A DNA stretch of 64,000 bases from an uncultured Ruminiclostridium sp. (GTDB lineage Bacteria > Bacillota > Clostridia > Oscillospirales > Ruminococcaceae): assembly GCA_947627695.1 (NCBI GenBank), contig CANQXF010000007.1, forward strand, positions 1 through 64,000, given 5' to 3'. Both the position numbers and the translations under genes were made by a program. A model generated the notes under the pieces. That model searched no databases and had not been told where the DNA came from. It saw only the letters and a program-made list of their open reading frames with translations. Position 1 is the first letter of the stretch; each line of letters begins with the position of its first letter. This document shows positions 8,082-15,993 of this stretch, one piece after another.

Positions 8082-9464
8082 ATGAATAAAACAGCTTGTA
8101 TCGTCCTCGCCGCAGGGGACGGAAAAAGAATGAGGTCGGGCAGACCTAAGGTGCTTATGAACGTGCTGTTCAAGCCTATGCTGGGCTGGGTACTGGACAG
8201 CGCCGAGGAAACCGGCGTTGACGAAGTCTGCATCGTTGCGGGAAATCAGGCTCAGCAGGTGACAGATTATCTTGAAAAAAGAGAAAAGCCGTATACCACC
8301 GTGCTCCAGCTTGAAAGAAAGGGCACGGGCCACGCCGTTATGCAGGCGGAGGAAGTGCTGAAGCGCAGTGAAAACGTGCTGGTGCTTTGCGGGGACGCTC
8401 CCTTTATGGACAGCGATACTCTTAAAAAGGCTTTGGAATTACATAAAAAGGAAAATTGCGGGGTAACAGTTATTTCCGCCTCAATAGACGAACCTTTCGG
8501 CTACGGCAGGATAGTCAGGGACGAAAAGGGCTTTTTGCTGAAGATAGTGGAGCAAAAGGACGCAACTGACGAGGAAAAGCAGATAAAAGAGATAAACTCG
8601 GGGGCGTACTGGTTTGAGGGTGCGGCTCTGGCAGAGGCTTTGCCTAAGCTGTCCGACAGCAACGCCGCAGGGGAATATTACCTCACCGACGCCGTTGCGC
8701 TTATTCGTGACAGCGGGAAAAAGGCGGCGGTATATACCGCAGAGAACGCCGACATAGTTCTGGGCGCAAACAGCAGGGCAGACCTTAACGCTCTCAACGA
8801 AAAGGCAAGAAAAAGCAAGCTGAAAAAGCTGATGGACGGGGGAGTAGAGTTCCCCTGCACCGACGGGATAATCATCGGGGCAGACGTTATCATAGGGCAG
8901 GACACAGTGATACTGCCCAACACGGTAATAAGAGGAAAGACGGTCATCGGAGAAAACTGCGAGATAGGTCCAAATTCCCTGATAGAAAATACCACAGTCG
9001 GAAACGGCGTAAGGCTGAACAACGTTCAGGCGTTTGACAGCGTTGTGGAGGAGGGGGCGACTATCGGTCCTTTCGCACAGCTCCGCCCCAATTCCCATAT
9101 CGGAAAGAGGGTCAAGATAGGGGATTTCGTGGAGATAAAGAACAGCGATATCGGAGAAAAGACCTCGGTGGCGCACCTGACTTATCTGGGGGACAGCGAC
9201 GTGGGTCGGGGCGTGAACTTCGGCTGCGGCTGTGTTACCGCAAATTACGACGGGATAAACAAGTACCGCACCGTTATCGGCGACGACGCATTCATCGGCT
9301 GCAACACGAACCTTATCGCGCCTGTTGAGATAGGCGACAACGCCGCCACGGGAGCAGGCTCCACCATAACGAAAAACGTTCCCGCAAATGCTCTGGCGGT
9401 AGAGAGGGCGGAAACAAGGATCATCGAAAACTGGGAAAAGAACAAAAAGAGAAAGAAAAAGTGA
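8082..9464 (+). CDS. glmU: Bifunctional GlmU, UDP-GlcNAc synthesis
   Basis: GlmU acetylates glucosamine-1-phosphate and then uridylates it to UDP-N-acetylglucosamine, the precursor of peptidoglycan and teichoic acids. The 460-residue length is typical. The N-terminal pyrophosphorylase shows LAAGDGKRMRSGRPKVL (variant of LAAGxGTRMxSxxPKVL) and GTGHAVMQA. From about 230 onward there are hexapeptide repeats of a left-handed beta-helix. The acetyltransferase active-site region AHLTYLGDSDVG is followed by NYDG and GAGSTI. ACAGGAG lies just before the ATG. prs follows after 77 bases on the same strand, so a glmU-prs operon is likely, as in Bacillus. Confidence 0.96.
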   Translation: MNKTACIVLAAGDGKRMRSGRPKVLMNVLFKPMLGWVLDSAEETGVDEVCIVAGNQAQQVTDYLEKREKPYTTVLQLERKGTGHAVMQAEEVLKRSENVLVLCGDAPFMDSDTLKKALELHKKENCGVTVISASIDEPFGYGRIVRDEKGFLLKIVEQKDATDEEKQIKEINSGAYWFEGAALAEALPKLSDSNAAGEYYLTDAVALIRDSGKKAAVYTAENADIVLGANSRADLNALNEKARKSKLKKLMDGGVEFPCTDGIIIGADVIIGQDTVILPNTVIRGKTVIGENCEIGPNSLIENTTVGNGVRLNNVQAFDSVVEEGATIGPFAQLRPNSHIGKRVKIGDFVEIKNSDIGEKTSVAHLTYLGDSDVGRGVNFGCGCVTANYDGINKYRTVIGDDAFIGCNTNLIAPVEIGDNAATGAGSTITKNVPANALAVERAETRIIENWEKNKKRKKK

Positions 9465-9541
9465 ATTTTGCGGCAATTCGGCTGACGTTGCCGCTTTAAG
9501 GAAAGCAAAAATAAAGGAAACGGAAAGAGAGGGCAAAATCT

Positions 9542-10498
9542 ATGAATCTGCACGGCAAGGACATCAAAATTTTCGCTTGCAGCTCCAACAGGGAGCTTGC
9601 TATGGGGATAACCCGCGATCTGGGACTGCCGCTGGGAAATTCCGAGGTGGGAGTGTTCAGCGACGGGGAGATAAGCTGTTCCATCGGGGAGAGCGTGAGA
9701 GGCTCGGACGTTTTCGTGGTACAGTCCACCTCCTACCCTGTGAACAACAACCTTATGGAGCTGCTGATAATGATAGACGCGCTGAAAAGAGCCAGCGCCG
9801 CCAGCATTACCGCGGTTATGCCGTACTACGGCTACGCAAGGCAGGACAGAAAGACCAAGAGCCGTGACCCCATTTCCGCAAAGCTCACCGCTAATCTGAT
9901 AACCGTTGCGGGAGCGGACAGAGTGCTTACTATGGACCTTCACTGCCCGCAGATACAGGGATTTTTCGACATTCCCCTCGACCACTTAAAGGGCGCTACC
10001 GTGCTTGCTCCTTATTTTAAAAAGCAGTTTGCCGACCGCACTGACGAGCTTGTGTGCGTAAGCCCCGACGTGGGCTCAGTCGCAAGAGTGAGGGACTTTG
10101 CCGCAAGGATAGGCGTCAGCTTCGCAATAATCGACAAGCGCCGCCAGAAAGCCAACGTGAGCGAGGTTATGAACATAATCGGCGACGTAAAGGACAAGAC
10201 CGTTCTTTTGGTAGATGATATGGTGGACACTGCGGGAACGCTTTGCAACGCCGCAAAAGCGGTAGTTGAAAGGGGCGGAGCAAAGGAAGTCTTTGCCTGC
10301 GCCACTCACGGCGTTTTATCGGGTCCTGCGATAGAAAGGATACAGGCGTCTCCAATAAAAGAGCTTGTTCTCCTTGACACTATCGCCCTGCCTGAGGACA
10401 AGAGGATAGAAAAGATAAAAATGCTGGAAACTCATCATATCTTCTCGCAGGCTATCGAGAGAATTTACAGTGATATGCCGATATCTATCTTGTTCTGA
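9542..10498 (+). CDS. prs: Ribose-phosphate pyrophosphokinase
   Basis: Makes PRPP from ribose-5-phosphate and ATP for nucleotide, His, Trp and NAD synthesis. The 318-residue length is standard for class I enzymes. Seen motifs are the metal-binding DLHCPQIQGFF near 133-143 and the PRPP-binding loop VLLVDDMVDTAGT near 220-232, plus the flexible-loop region YGYARQDRK near 98-106. It is probably cotranscribed with glmU. Confidence 0.97.
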   Translation: MNLHGKDIKIFACSSNRELAMGITRDLGLPLGNSEVGVFSDGEISCSIGESVRGSDVFVVQSTSYPVNNNLMELLIMIDALKRASAASITAVMPYYGYARQDRKTKSRDPISAKLTANLITVAGADRVLTMDLHCPQIQGFFDIPLDHLKGATVLAPYFKKQFADRTDELVCVSPDVGSVARVRDFAARIGVSFAIIDKRRQKANVSEVMNIIGDVKDKTVLLVDDMVDTAGTLCNAAKAVVERGGAKEVFACATHGVLSGPAIERIQASPIKELVLLDTIALPEDKRIEKIKMLETHHIFSQAIERIYSDMPISILF

Positions 10499-10548
10499 TC
10501 GTTCAGTTTGTGCAGGTTGTTAGTTTGATAGTAGCTGGTTGTTAGTTA

Positions 10549-10650
10549 TTGACAGAATTTATGACGTTTGGACTATTAAACTATTAAACTAAAACTATAA
10601 ACTGAAATTAAACTAAAGCTATCAACAAAAATTAAACTAAAGTTGTAAAA
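10549..10650 (+). repeat. Low-complexity ATTAAACTAAA direct repeats with possible promoter
   Basis: Between prs and the CPBP pair, TTGACA (10549-10554) is followed 18-19 bases later by CTATTA/TATTAA, a possible promoter for the CPBP genes. Overlapping and after the -10 there are several imperfect copies of ATTAAACTAAA (about 10573-10643), giving an A-rich, almost C- and G-free leader. No terminator for prs is visible here. Confidence 0.45.
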
Positions 10651-10668
10651 AAATTGCTCGGAGTTTTT

Positions 10669-11718
10669 ATGGAAAATGAAGAAATGACCGTGGAGCAGGC
10701 GCCCGATACGATGAAGTCGTATAAGGGGGACTGCTTAAGGCTGGGATTTTTCCTGACGGCGATAATGCTGGTAAGGGAAATTGCGGCGGGGCTGTCGCCT
10801 TTGGCGGCGGGGGCTATTGAAGGAATGAGCCCTGCTGTCAGGTACGCCTTGGAGCTTTGCTATTCCGCTTTGTGTTTGCAGATAATACCCTCGCTTTTAG
10901 CGGCGGTGATGCTGAGATACAGACTGAAAAATCTGTGCGGCGGCTTTCACGCTCCAAAGCAGACGAAAAGAGCCGTGGCGAATTTCCCTGCGGTCTATGG
11001 GCTGGGAATGACGGTGAACCTTGTCACTATGGGCGTTATTATGCTGATAAACGGCGGCGGAAACATAAACGATTCCATAAACAGCACAGGGCTTCAGCCG
11101 CCGAACTTTGTTTCCTCGCTGATATTGTTCGTTTTGCTGACAATCATTGCTCCCGTGTTTGAGGAATTTATCTTCAGAGGGGCGGTACTGAGCCTGCTTA
11201 AGCCTTACGGCAGCGGGATAGCGGTGTTCGTTTCCGCATTTTGCTTCGGTATTTATCACGGGAATTTTCAGCAGTTTTTCTACGCATTTGCGCTGGGTAT
11301 ATGTCTGGGTTATATTGCCGTGGCGACAAATTCCATTTTCTGCACCACCTTGCTCCACGCAATGTTTAATTCAATCAGCGGGATAATAATGATATTCATT
11401 TCCACCGAGGCTGTGCAAAACAATATGGCGGGGTTGGAGCTTTCCGACGGGGAGAGCCTACTGAACACCTTTTACGCCATATTTATGATAATCGTGCTTT
11501 TGACGGCGATAATAGGCTTTATCTCTATGATAAAAAAGCTGGCAAAGCTGAAAAAATACCGCCTGCCGAAAATGTGGGGAGAAGTGGGCAACGGGAAGAA
11601 AATGGCGGTGCTTTTGCTTACCGTTCCCGTTATCATCTCGGTTTTGCTTATGATAGACATTATGGTGCCGCAGTTCCTTGCAAACGGCATAGCGCAGCTT
11701 GTGACAGGGGCGGTCTGA
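10669..11718 (+). CDS. CPBP family intramembrane protease, copy 1
   Basis: A 349-residue polytopic membrane protein of the CPBP (CAAX protease/bacteriocin-processing, Abi) family. It carries EEFIFRG (paired glutamates and arginine), then YHGNFQQFFYAFALG and LLHAMFN, which supply the histidines and asparagine of the presumed metal site. About eight hydrophobic segments are visible. Substrates are unknown; relatives mature peptides or give bacteriocin self-immunity. The start is the ATG at 10669, because CGGAG lies 5 bases upstream; a TTG at 10654 lacks a site. The paralog follows 10 bases after the stop, so the two form an operon. Confidence 0.85.
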   Translation: MENEEMTVEQAPDTMKSYKGDCLRLGFFLTAIMLVREIAAGLSPLAAGAIEGMSPAVRYALELCYSALCLQIIPSLLAAVMLRYRLKNLCGGFHAPKQTKRAVANFPAVYGLGMTVNLVTMGVIMLINGGGNINDSINSTGLQPPNFVSSLILFVLLTIIAPVFEEFIFRGAVLSLLKPYGSGIAVFVSAFCFGIYHGNFQQFFYAFALGICLGYIAVATNSIFCTTLLHAMFNSISGIIMIFISTEAVQNNMAGLELSDGESLLNTFYAIFMIIVLLTAIIGFISMIKKLAKLKKYRLPKMWGEVGNGKKMAVLLLTVPVIISVLLMIDIMVPQFLANGIAQLVTGAV

Positions 11719-11728
11719 GGAAATTTTT

Positions 11729-12718
11729 ATGCTGAACGACAACGAAACGCTGACGGAAATTCCCGAAATGCAAAAGGCGGAAAGCCGCTATAAAACAGTC
11801 CTGGCAAAGCTGGCGGTATTTACGGTCATTTTGCTGATAAATCAGAAATTCCTTTATATGCTTATATATTTCCCCGCACAAGTGTGGTACGCCTATGCGG
11901 GGGAGGGTGTGAGTGAGAGCTTTGTTTACGCCCTCAACTGGTTCCTAAGCGACGTGAGCGTGTATCTTGTGCCGTCGCTGACGGCGTATTTCCTGTTTAA
12001 AAAAGAAAGGAAAAAATATTCTCCCGCAGATGACTATATGCCTGTTCTTGAGCCGCCCATAATATTTTTCTCCTCCTGCTTTCTGGGCTCGCTGGCGTCG
12101 ATCATCACGGAGCATATCGCAAATATACTGGACAGATTGTTCGGCACGGGGACGATTCCCGACGCTATGGAGGGGTCGCTGCCCTCTTACGAACAGACGG
12201 TGGAGATAGTTTCTTTTCTCATATTTGTGGTGATATTGGCGCCTATATTTGAGGAGCTTATTTTCAGAAATCTGCTGTTGGTGCCGCTGAGGACCTGTGG
12301 GGACGGATTTGCCATAGTCTTTACGGCATTGTTGTTCAGCGTTGTCCACGGGAATTTTCAGCAATCGCCTTACGCCTTTATGGTGGGACTTTTGTACGGA
12401 TTTCTGGCGGTAAGGTCGGGGTCGGTGATACCCACGATGATACTCCACCTGATAAACAATTTGCTGGTGTCCTTCGGAAGCTACGGGGATAAGCTGTTCC
12501 CTGATCAGGACTGGGCGGCGGCGTTAAGTTCGGCGGTTGGCGGGGTGCTTGATATTTCATTCTGGCTGGGACTGCTGACAACGGTGGTGATATTTACTAC
12601 GAGGCTTTACAAAAGCGTAAAGGGCTTTGAGATAAGCAGGAGCGAAAAGGCGAAGATGATACTGCTCAATCCCGGGTTTTACGTTGCGGTTGTGGCGATG
12701 GTGTTGATTTTTGTTTGA
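11729..12718 (+). CDS. CPBP family intramembrane protease, copy 2
   Basis: A 329-residue paralog of the preceding gene. The catalytic segments align: EELIFRNLL, then VHGNFQQSPYAFMVG and ILHLINN. Outside these motifs the two are quite different, so the duplication is old or the pair was acquired together. The HGNFQQ string is identical in both, which suggests the same chemistry. GAGGA precedes the ATG. The stop overlaps a weak alternative start of the NUDIX gene, so the three genes may be cotranscribed. Confidence 0.85.
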   Translation: MLNDNETLTEIPEMQKAESRYKTVLAKLAVFTVILLINQKFLYMLIYFPAQVWYAYAGEGVSESFVYALNWFLSDVSVYLVPSLTAYFLFKKERKKYSPADDYMPVLEPPIIFFSSCFLGSLASIITEHIANILDRLFGTGTIPDAMEGSLPSYEQTVEIVSFLIFVVILAPIFEELIFRNLLLVPLRTCGDGFAIVFTALLFSVVHGNFQQSPYAFMVGLLYGFLAVRSGSVIPTMILHLINNLLVSFGSYGDKLFPDQDWAAALSSAVGGVLDISFWLGLLTTVVIFTTRLYKSVKGFEISRSEKAKMILLNPGFYVAVVAMVLIFV

Positions 12719-12738
12719 GTGCGGAGGTTGGAGGTTTT

Positions 12739-13215
12739 ATGAATAAAGACTGGTTATTCGCTGATGAAAAATACACATGCGGTCTCAGGGCGGCAGGGGT
12801 CTTGGTCAGGGATAATATGATATTGGTGCAAAGGGATAAAGGCGGGAACGAATATGCGTTGCCGGGCGGTCATATAAAAATAGGTGAGACGTTGGAAGAG
12901 GGTCTGATTCGTGAAACGATGGAAGAAATGGGAGTCAGGATAAAATGCAAACGTCTGTTGTGGAGCGAGGAATGTTTTTGGGAATGGGACGGCAGGCAGG
13001 CGCATACCATCGTTTTTTATTATCGGATAGAGCTGTGTGATGAATTGGATATTCCCGAAAACGGCGGGTTTGTTTCGCAGAAAGATAACTGTAACGTGGT
13101 TCTTGAATGGATGCCTGTTGAGGAGCTGAAAAACGTAACAATTTATCCTGAGTTTTTGAAGGATGAGATATATCGTCTTGATGAACCGACCAAGCATTTT
13201 GTTTCTAAGGGGTAG
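12739..13215 (+). CDS. NUDIX hydrolase
   Basis: A 158-residue NUDIX enzyme that cleaves nucleoside diphosphates linked to another group; the substrate is not readable from the sequence. The NUDIX box is complete: GGHIKIGETLEEGLIRET followed by MEEMGV, with the metal-binding REtxEE core. The rest shows the usual mixed fold, with LEWMPVEEL near the end. The start at 12739 is preceded by GGAGG with a 4-base gap; an upstream TTG at 12715 is unlikely. A strong terminator follows. Confidence 0.9.
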   Translation: MNKDWLFADEKYTCGLRAAGVLVRDNMILVQRDKGGNEYALPGGHIKIGETLEEGLIRETMEEMGVRIKCKRLLWSEECFWEWDGRQAHTIVFYYRIELCDELDIPENGGFVSQKDNCNVVLEWMPVEELKNVTIYPEFLKDEIYRLDEPTKHFVSKG

Positions 13216-13237
13216 ACGGGTTCTGAGTTTTATATGT

Positions 13238-13268
13238 AAAAAAGCAGACGGAGTTCGTCTGCTTTTTT
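13238..13268 (+). terminator. Terminator after the NUDIX gene
   Basis: A 13-base-pair perfect stem (AAAAAAGCAGACG / CGTCTGCTTTTTT) with loop GAGTT. Confidence 0.9.
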
Positions 13269-13336
13269 GTGGTGGGGATTTAAGAGTTTTGGTGTGGTGA
13301 TGAAAGGAGGGTGGTGCGGGGTTTACGGTGTTGTGC

Positions 13337-13425
13337 GCGGCGAAGCCGCCGACGCCGAAGGCGTCGGGAAGCCTGCGAAGCAGGCTTCCGCTTGCCCGCT
13401 TTGCGGGCAAGCGCGGCTTCGCCGC
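13337..13425. repeat. Five-hairpin element A
   Basis: Five hairpins abut with no linkers: 13337-13349 (GCGGC-gaa-GCCGC), 13350-13366 (CGACGCC-gaa-GGCGTCG), 13367-13389 (GGAAGCCTGC-gaa, then its complement), 13390-13412 (GCTTGCCCGC-ttt), 13413-13425 (GCGGC-ttc-GCCGC). The two end hairpins are reverse complements, so they can instead pair with each other. Together with B and a 172-base spacer it forms a composite repeated at 15377-15734. Confidence 0.9.
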
Positions 13426-13597
13426 CCTGCTGATGGGCAGTTCTTCCCTGATGTGCAGGACATTTCCCGCTGAGGCGGTACGCTGTGCTTACGGAAAGCA
13501 TTATAAAAGGAGTACCGTTTCACTTTTTGTAGTGAAAGCTGTCAGTGTTATAGTGTGGTGGTGAAAGGAGGGTGGTGCGGAGTTTACAGTGTTGTGC
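13426..13597. repeat. 172-bp spacer of composite repeat, copy 1
   Basis: This stretch joins elements A and B and is about 86 percent identical, with no gaps, to 15474-15645. About 60 bases in the middle (ACATTTCCCGCTGAGG through GGAGTACCGTTT) are identical in both. They include GGTAC and GTACC arms and a TATAAA string. No convincing gene is present. Confidence 0.8.
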
Positions 13598-13694
13598 GCG
13601 GCGAAGCCGCCGACGCCGAAGGCGTCGGGCAAGGGCTTGCGAAGCAAGCCCTTGCCATTTGGAGCGCGAAGCGCTCCAAATGCGGCTTCGCCGC
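13598..13694. repeat. Five-hairpin element B
   Basis: Hairpins with no linkers: 13598-13610, 13611-13627, 13628-13656 (GGCAAGGGCTTGC-gaa), 13657-13681 (ATTTGGAGCGC-gaa), 13682-13694. It lies about 50 bases past the stop of the minus-strand DUF4956 gene. Confidence 0.9.
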
Positions 13695-13741
13695 CCTGCT
13701 CAGAGGCAGGCGTGAAAGACAAGCACCACACCCGCCCGCAC

Positions 13742-14431
13742 TTATCCTTCGTACAGCTTATCCTCATACTCCCTCAGCAAAAGCTGTACGTTAAGGTTGC
13801 CGTTTCTCGCTCTTATTTTGTCCAGCATTTCCTTCTGGTCGCAGTCCTTTTTCAGCTCGATACAGTAAGCCGTTTCAAACAGCGCTCCAAAGTCGGCGGT
13901 CTTTACCTTTTTCAATTTCCAGGAATTTGTGTATTCGTTGAGAATGTCGTCCAGTAAATTCTGATAATTCAGATTTTCGGGGACGGTGACTTTAAGCAGC
14001 ATATGCTCATTTTTAGGAACGGCATAGCGGAAGATCTCCATAAATCCCACCGCCGCCGCAAGAACGACCGTAAAAAGCACCGCATATCCCACATACCCAA
14101 GTCCCAAAGCCAATCCTACCGCTAAAGTGAAAAATATGTAGGTGATGTCCTTTGAATCGGCGGGAGCGCTCCTGAAGCGGATTATCGTGAATGCGCCCGC
14201 AAGGCTGAACGCCCTCGCCACGTTGTCGCCTATGAGCAGTATCATCACTGCGATTATTGCGGGGAGCATTACCAGCGTTACCGCAAATGAGGGCGGATAG
14301 CCGCTTTTCTTATGCGTCAGCATATACACTATGCTTATGGCAAAGCCAAGTACCAGCGAACACGCCAGCAGTATCACCATTGACAGCGGGTCAAGGCTGC
14401 TGCCGAGAATTGACGAAAACAAGTTTTCCAT
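13742..14431 (-). CDS. DUF4956 membrane protein
   Basis: A 229-residue membrane protein of the DUF4956 family. The N-terminal half has about four hydrophobic helices; the conserved RAFSLAGAFTIIRFRSAP region lies between them. The C-terminal 100 residues form a soluble, probably cytoplasmic ferredoxin-like domain. The function is unknown. These proteins are commonly encoded beside VTC-type polyphosphate polymerase domain proteins, as here, often with CotH kinases, which are absent in this window. AGGAGAGG precedes the ATG. It is the second gene of a two-gene unit. Confidence 0.85.
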   Translation of the reverse strand: MENLFSSILGSSLDPLSMVILLACSLVLGFAISIVYMLTHKKSGYPPSFAVTLVMLPAIIAVMILLIGDNVARAFSLAGAFTIIRFRSAPADSKDITYIFFTLAVGLALGLGYVGYAVLFTVVLAAAVGFMEIFRYAVPKNEHMLLKVTVPENLNYQNLLDDILNEYTNSWKLKKVKTADFGALFETAYCIELKKDCDQKEMLDKIRARNGNLNVQLLLREYEDKLYEG

Positions 14432-14482
14432 AAAATTTTCCTCTCCTGTAAAAAAATAAATCAGGGCGTCCGCCCGAATAAA

Positions 14483-15205
14483 CTAAACCAGAACAAGCTG
14501 CTTTTCGCAAAGCATACGCTTGTATTCCGTTCCCGCCTTGCTGAAGCTTCTGCTGAAAATGCCCAGTTCGGACAGGGTGCGGGCAAGCTCCACAGGCATT
14601 GCGCCCGGTATCTTTATCTCCATAAGCCTGATATTTTGGGGAAGGAGCAGCTCCCCGCCCTTTTCAAGGCTCACGTTCTCCCGCCTTGCCCGCAGGTTAG
14701 TATCAAAGGTTATCCTCAGATCGTTATCTTCCATACCGAACATCGCTATCCTGTCATAGCTTATCGCCACGGCGGGATACACCTTAAATTCCTCAAGGAA
14801 ACGGTCGGTCTCCCGCAATACCTGAATGTCGGTATAGCTTAGCTTTTGCGGCTTTTCTCCTGTTTCTAGATAACGCAGCGCCGCCCCGTAGGAAAGGGAC
14901 GCTCTGCGCTTGTTCACCTCGCCGCCTATCTTCCGCTTTAGTTCCAGAAAGACGGTGGAATTTTCGTCTGCGGGAACGCCGTAGCTCCTCAATCTCAGCT
15001 TTTCCTTGAAATACGGCTTTGACACGGAGCGACGGAGTATCTCGTTGTCCGCCGTATCAAAATACACGTTGCAGATAGAATAGCTCCCGTCAGCACAAAA
15101 GCTGTCCAATCGCATATGCGGGGCGAGCTTTCTCATCAGTCTGTCGTACTGCTCCTCATTCAGCAGGAATTTGTCCTCGTATCTTTTGAATGTTTGTAAA
15201 TGCAT
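14483..15205 (-). CDS. VTC (polyphosphate polymerase) domain protein
   Basis: A 240-residue protein with a VTC-type triphosphate-tunnel fold. Visible signs are RYEDKFLL at the start, then YFDTADN, KLRLRSYG and FLELKRKIGGEVNKRRA, which supply the basic and acidic tunnel residues. In yeast the domain makes polyphosphate from ATP; the bacterial role is inferred, and the product could be another phosphate polymer or modified protein. An upstream TTG at 15223 opens the frame, but AAGGAG lies just before the ATG at 15205, so that is the start. It is followed after 51 bases by the DUF4956 gene. Confidence 0.85.
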   Translation of the reverse strand: MHLQTFKRYEDKFLLNEEQYDRLMRKLAPHMRLDSFCADGSYSICNVYFDTADNEILRRSVSKPYFKEKLRLRSYGVPADENSTVFLELKRKIGGEVNKRRASLSYGAALRYLETGEKPQKLSYTDIQVLRETDRFLEEFKVYPAVAISYDRIAMFGMEDNDLRITFDTNLRARRENVSLEKGGELLLPQNIRLMEIKIPGAMPVELARTLSELGIFSRSFSKAGTEYKRMLCEKQLVLV

Positions 15206-15376
15206 AGTTTTCTCCTTGAACAAGGATATTTTATTCCATCTTTTTGTAAACGGGGTAGGGAAATTGTGTGAATTTTATGTAAAAAGAATAAAAAAGGGAT
15301 AATGTATTGCTGGGGGAAAGGTGTACCAAAGCGGCGGAGAGGGTACTGCGCAAGAGGGAAGATGTGCTTGTCAGGG

Positions 15377-15473
15377 GCGGCGAAGCCGCATTCGGAGCGC
15401 AAAGCGCTCCGAATGGCAAGGGCTTGCTACGCAAGCCCTTGCCCGACGCCTTCGGCGTCGGCGGCTTCGCCGC
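15377..15473. repeat. Five-hairpin element C
   Basis: Hairpins with no linkers: 15377-15389, 15390-15414 (ATTCGGAGCGC-aaa), 15415-15443 (GGCAAGGGCTTGC-tac), 15444-15460, 15461-15473. Its right flank equals that of element A, but the module order is reversed relative to A: the GACGCC hairpin is next to last instead of second. Confidence 0.9.
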
Positions 15474-15645
15474 CCCGCTGATGGGCAGTTCTTCCATGAT
15501 GCGCAGTACATTTCCCGCTGAGGCGGTACGCTGTGCTTACGGAAAGCATTATAAAAGGAGTACCGTTTTTCTTTTTGCAGTGAAAACGGTGAAGGTTGTT
15601 GTGTGGTGATAAAAGGAAGGCAGTGCGTGTTTTACGATGTTGTGC
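15474..15645. repeat. 172-bp spacer of composite repeat, copy 2
   Basis: This has the same length as 13426-13597 and is about 86 percent identical by eye. It joins elements C and D. Short frames crossing it have no ribosome site and differ between the two copies. Confidence 0.8.
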
Positions 15646-15734
15646 GCGGCGAAGCCGCCGACGCCGAAGGCGTCGGGAAGCCTGCGCAGCAGGCTTCCGC
15701 TTGCCCGCCCTGCGGGCAAGCGCGGCTTCGCCGC
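15646..15734. repeat. Five-hairpin element D
   Basis: Hairpins with no linkers: 15646-15658, 15659-15675, 15676-15698 (GGAAGCCTGC-gca), 15699-15721 (GCTTGCCCGC-cct), 15722-15734. Stems are identical to element A while the inner triloops differ (gaa to gca, ttt to cct). The right flank, read in reverse, is GGGAAGATGTGCGGGGAG, which is also the left flank of elements E and G. Confidence 0.9.
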
Positions 15735-15901
15735 CCCTCTCCCCGCACATCTTCCCTGCCCCACACCTCATACTTCTCCGCCTGTCCCCCACCGCATAAA
15801 AACAAAACCCGCCCCACTCCGCCCCCTCTCAAACGTCAAGATCCTTTCACCTTCCAATTTCTATTGAATACATATTATATATAATTTTTATAAGTTTTTT
15901 G

Positions 15902-15930
15902 TTGACACTGCCTTTTTAAAATGCTATAAT
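15902..15930 (+). promoter_or_regulatory. Promoter of the BTAD regulator
   Basis: A perfect consensus: TTGACA (15902-15907), 17 bases, TATAAT (15925-15930). The leader is about 57 bases. Confidence 0.85.
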
Positions 15931-15993
15931 ATATAGGGCATTGTGCTATGAATAAAAATGTCCCCTCATTGAAAAAGGGTGGAGGATTTCTCA

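Noticed and set aside
13280-13957. Several short open frames across the hairpin elements A and B
   Set aside because: They run through palindromes on both strands, change frame between repeat copies and have no consistent start or ribosome site.
13337-15734. Hairpin arrays as a CRISPR array
   Set aside because: There are no equal-length unique spacers between identical repeats and no cas genes; the units are palindromes of differing sequence.
15307-15884. Short open frames across hairpin elements C and D
   Set aside because: Same reason: the palindromic GC-rich repeat creates stop-poor frames on both strands.
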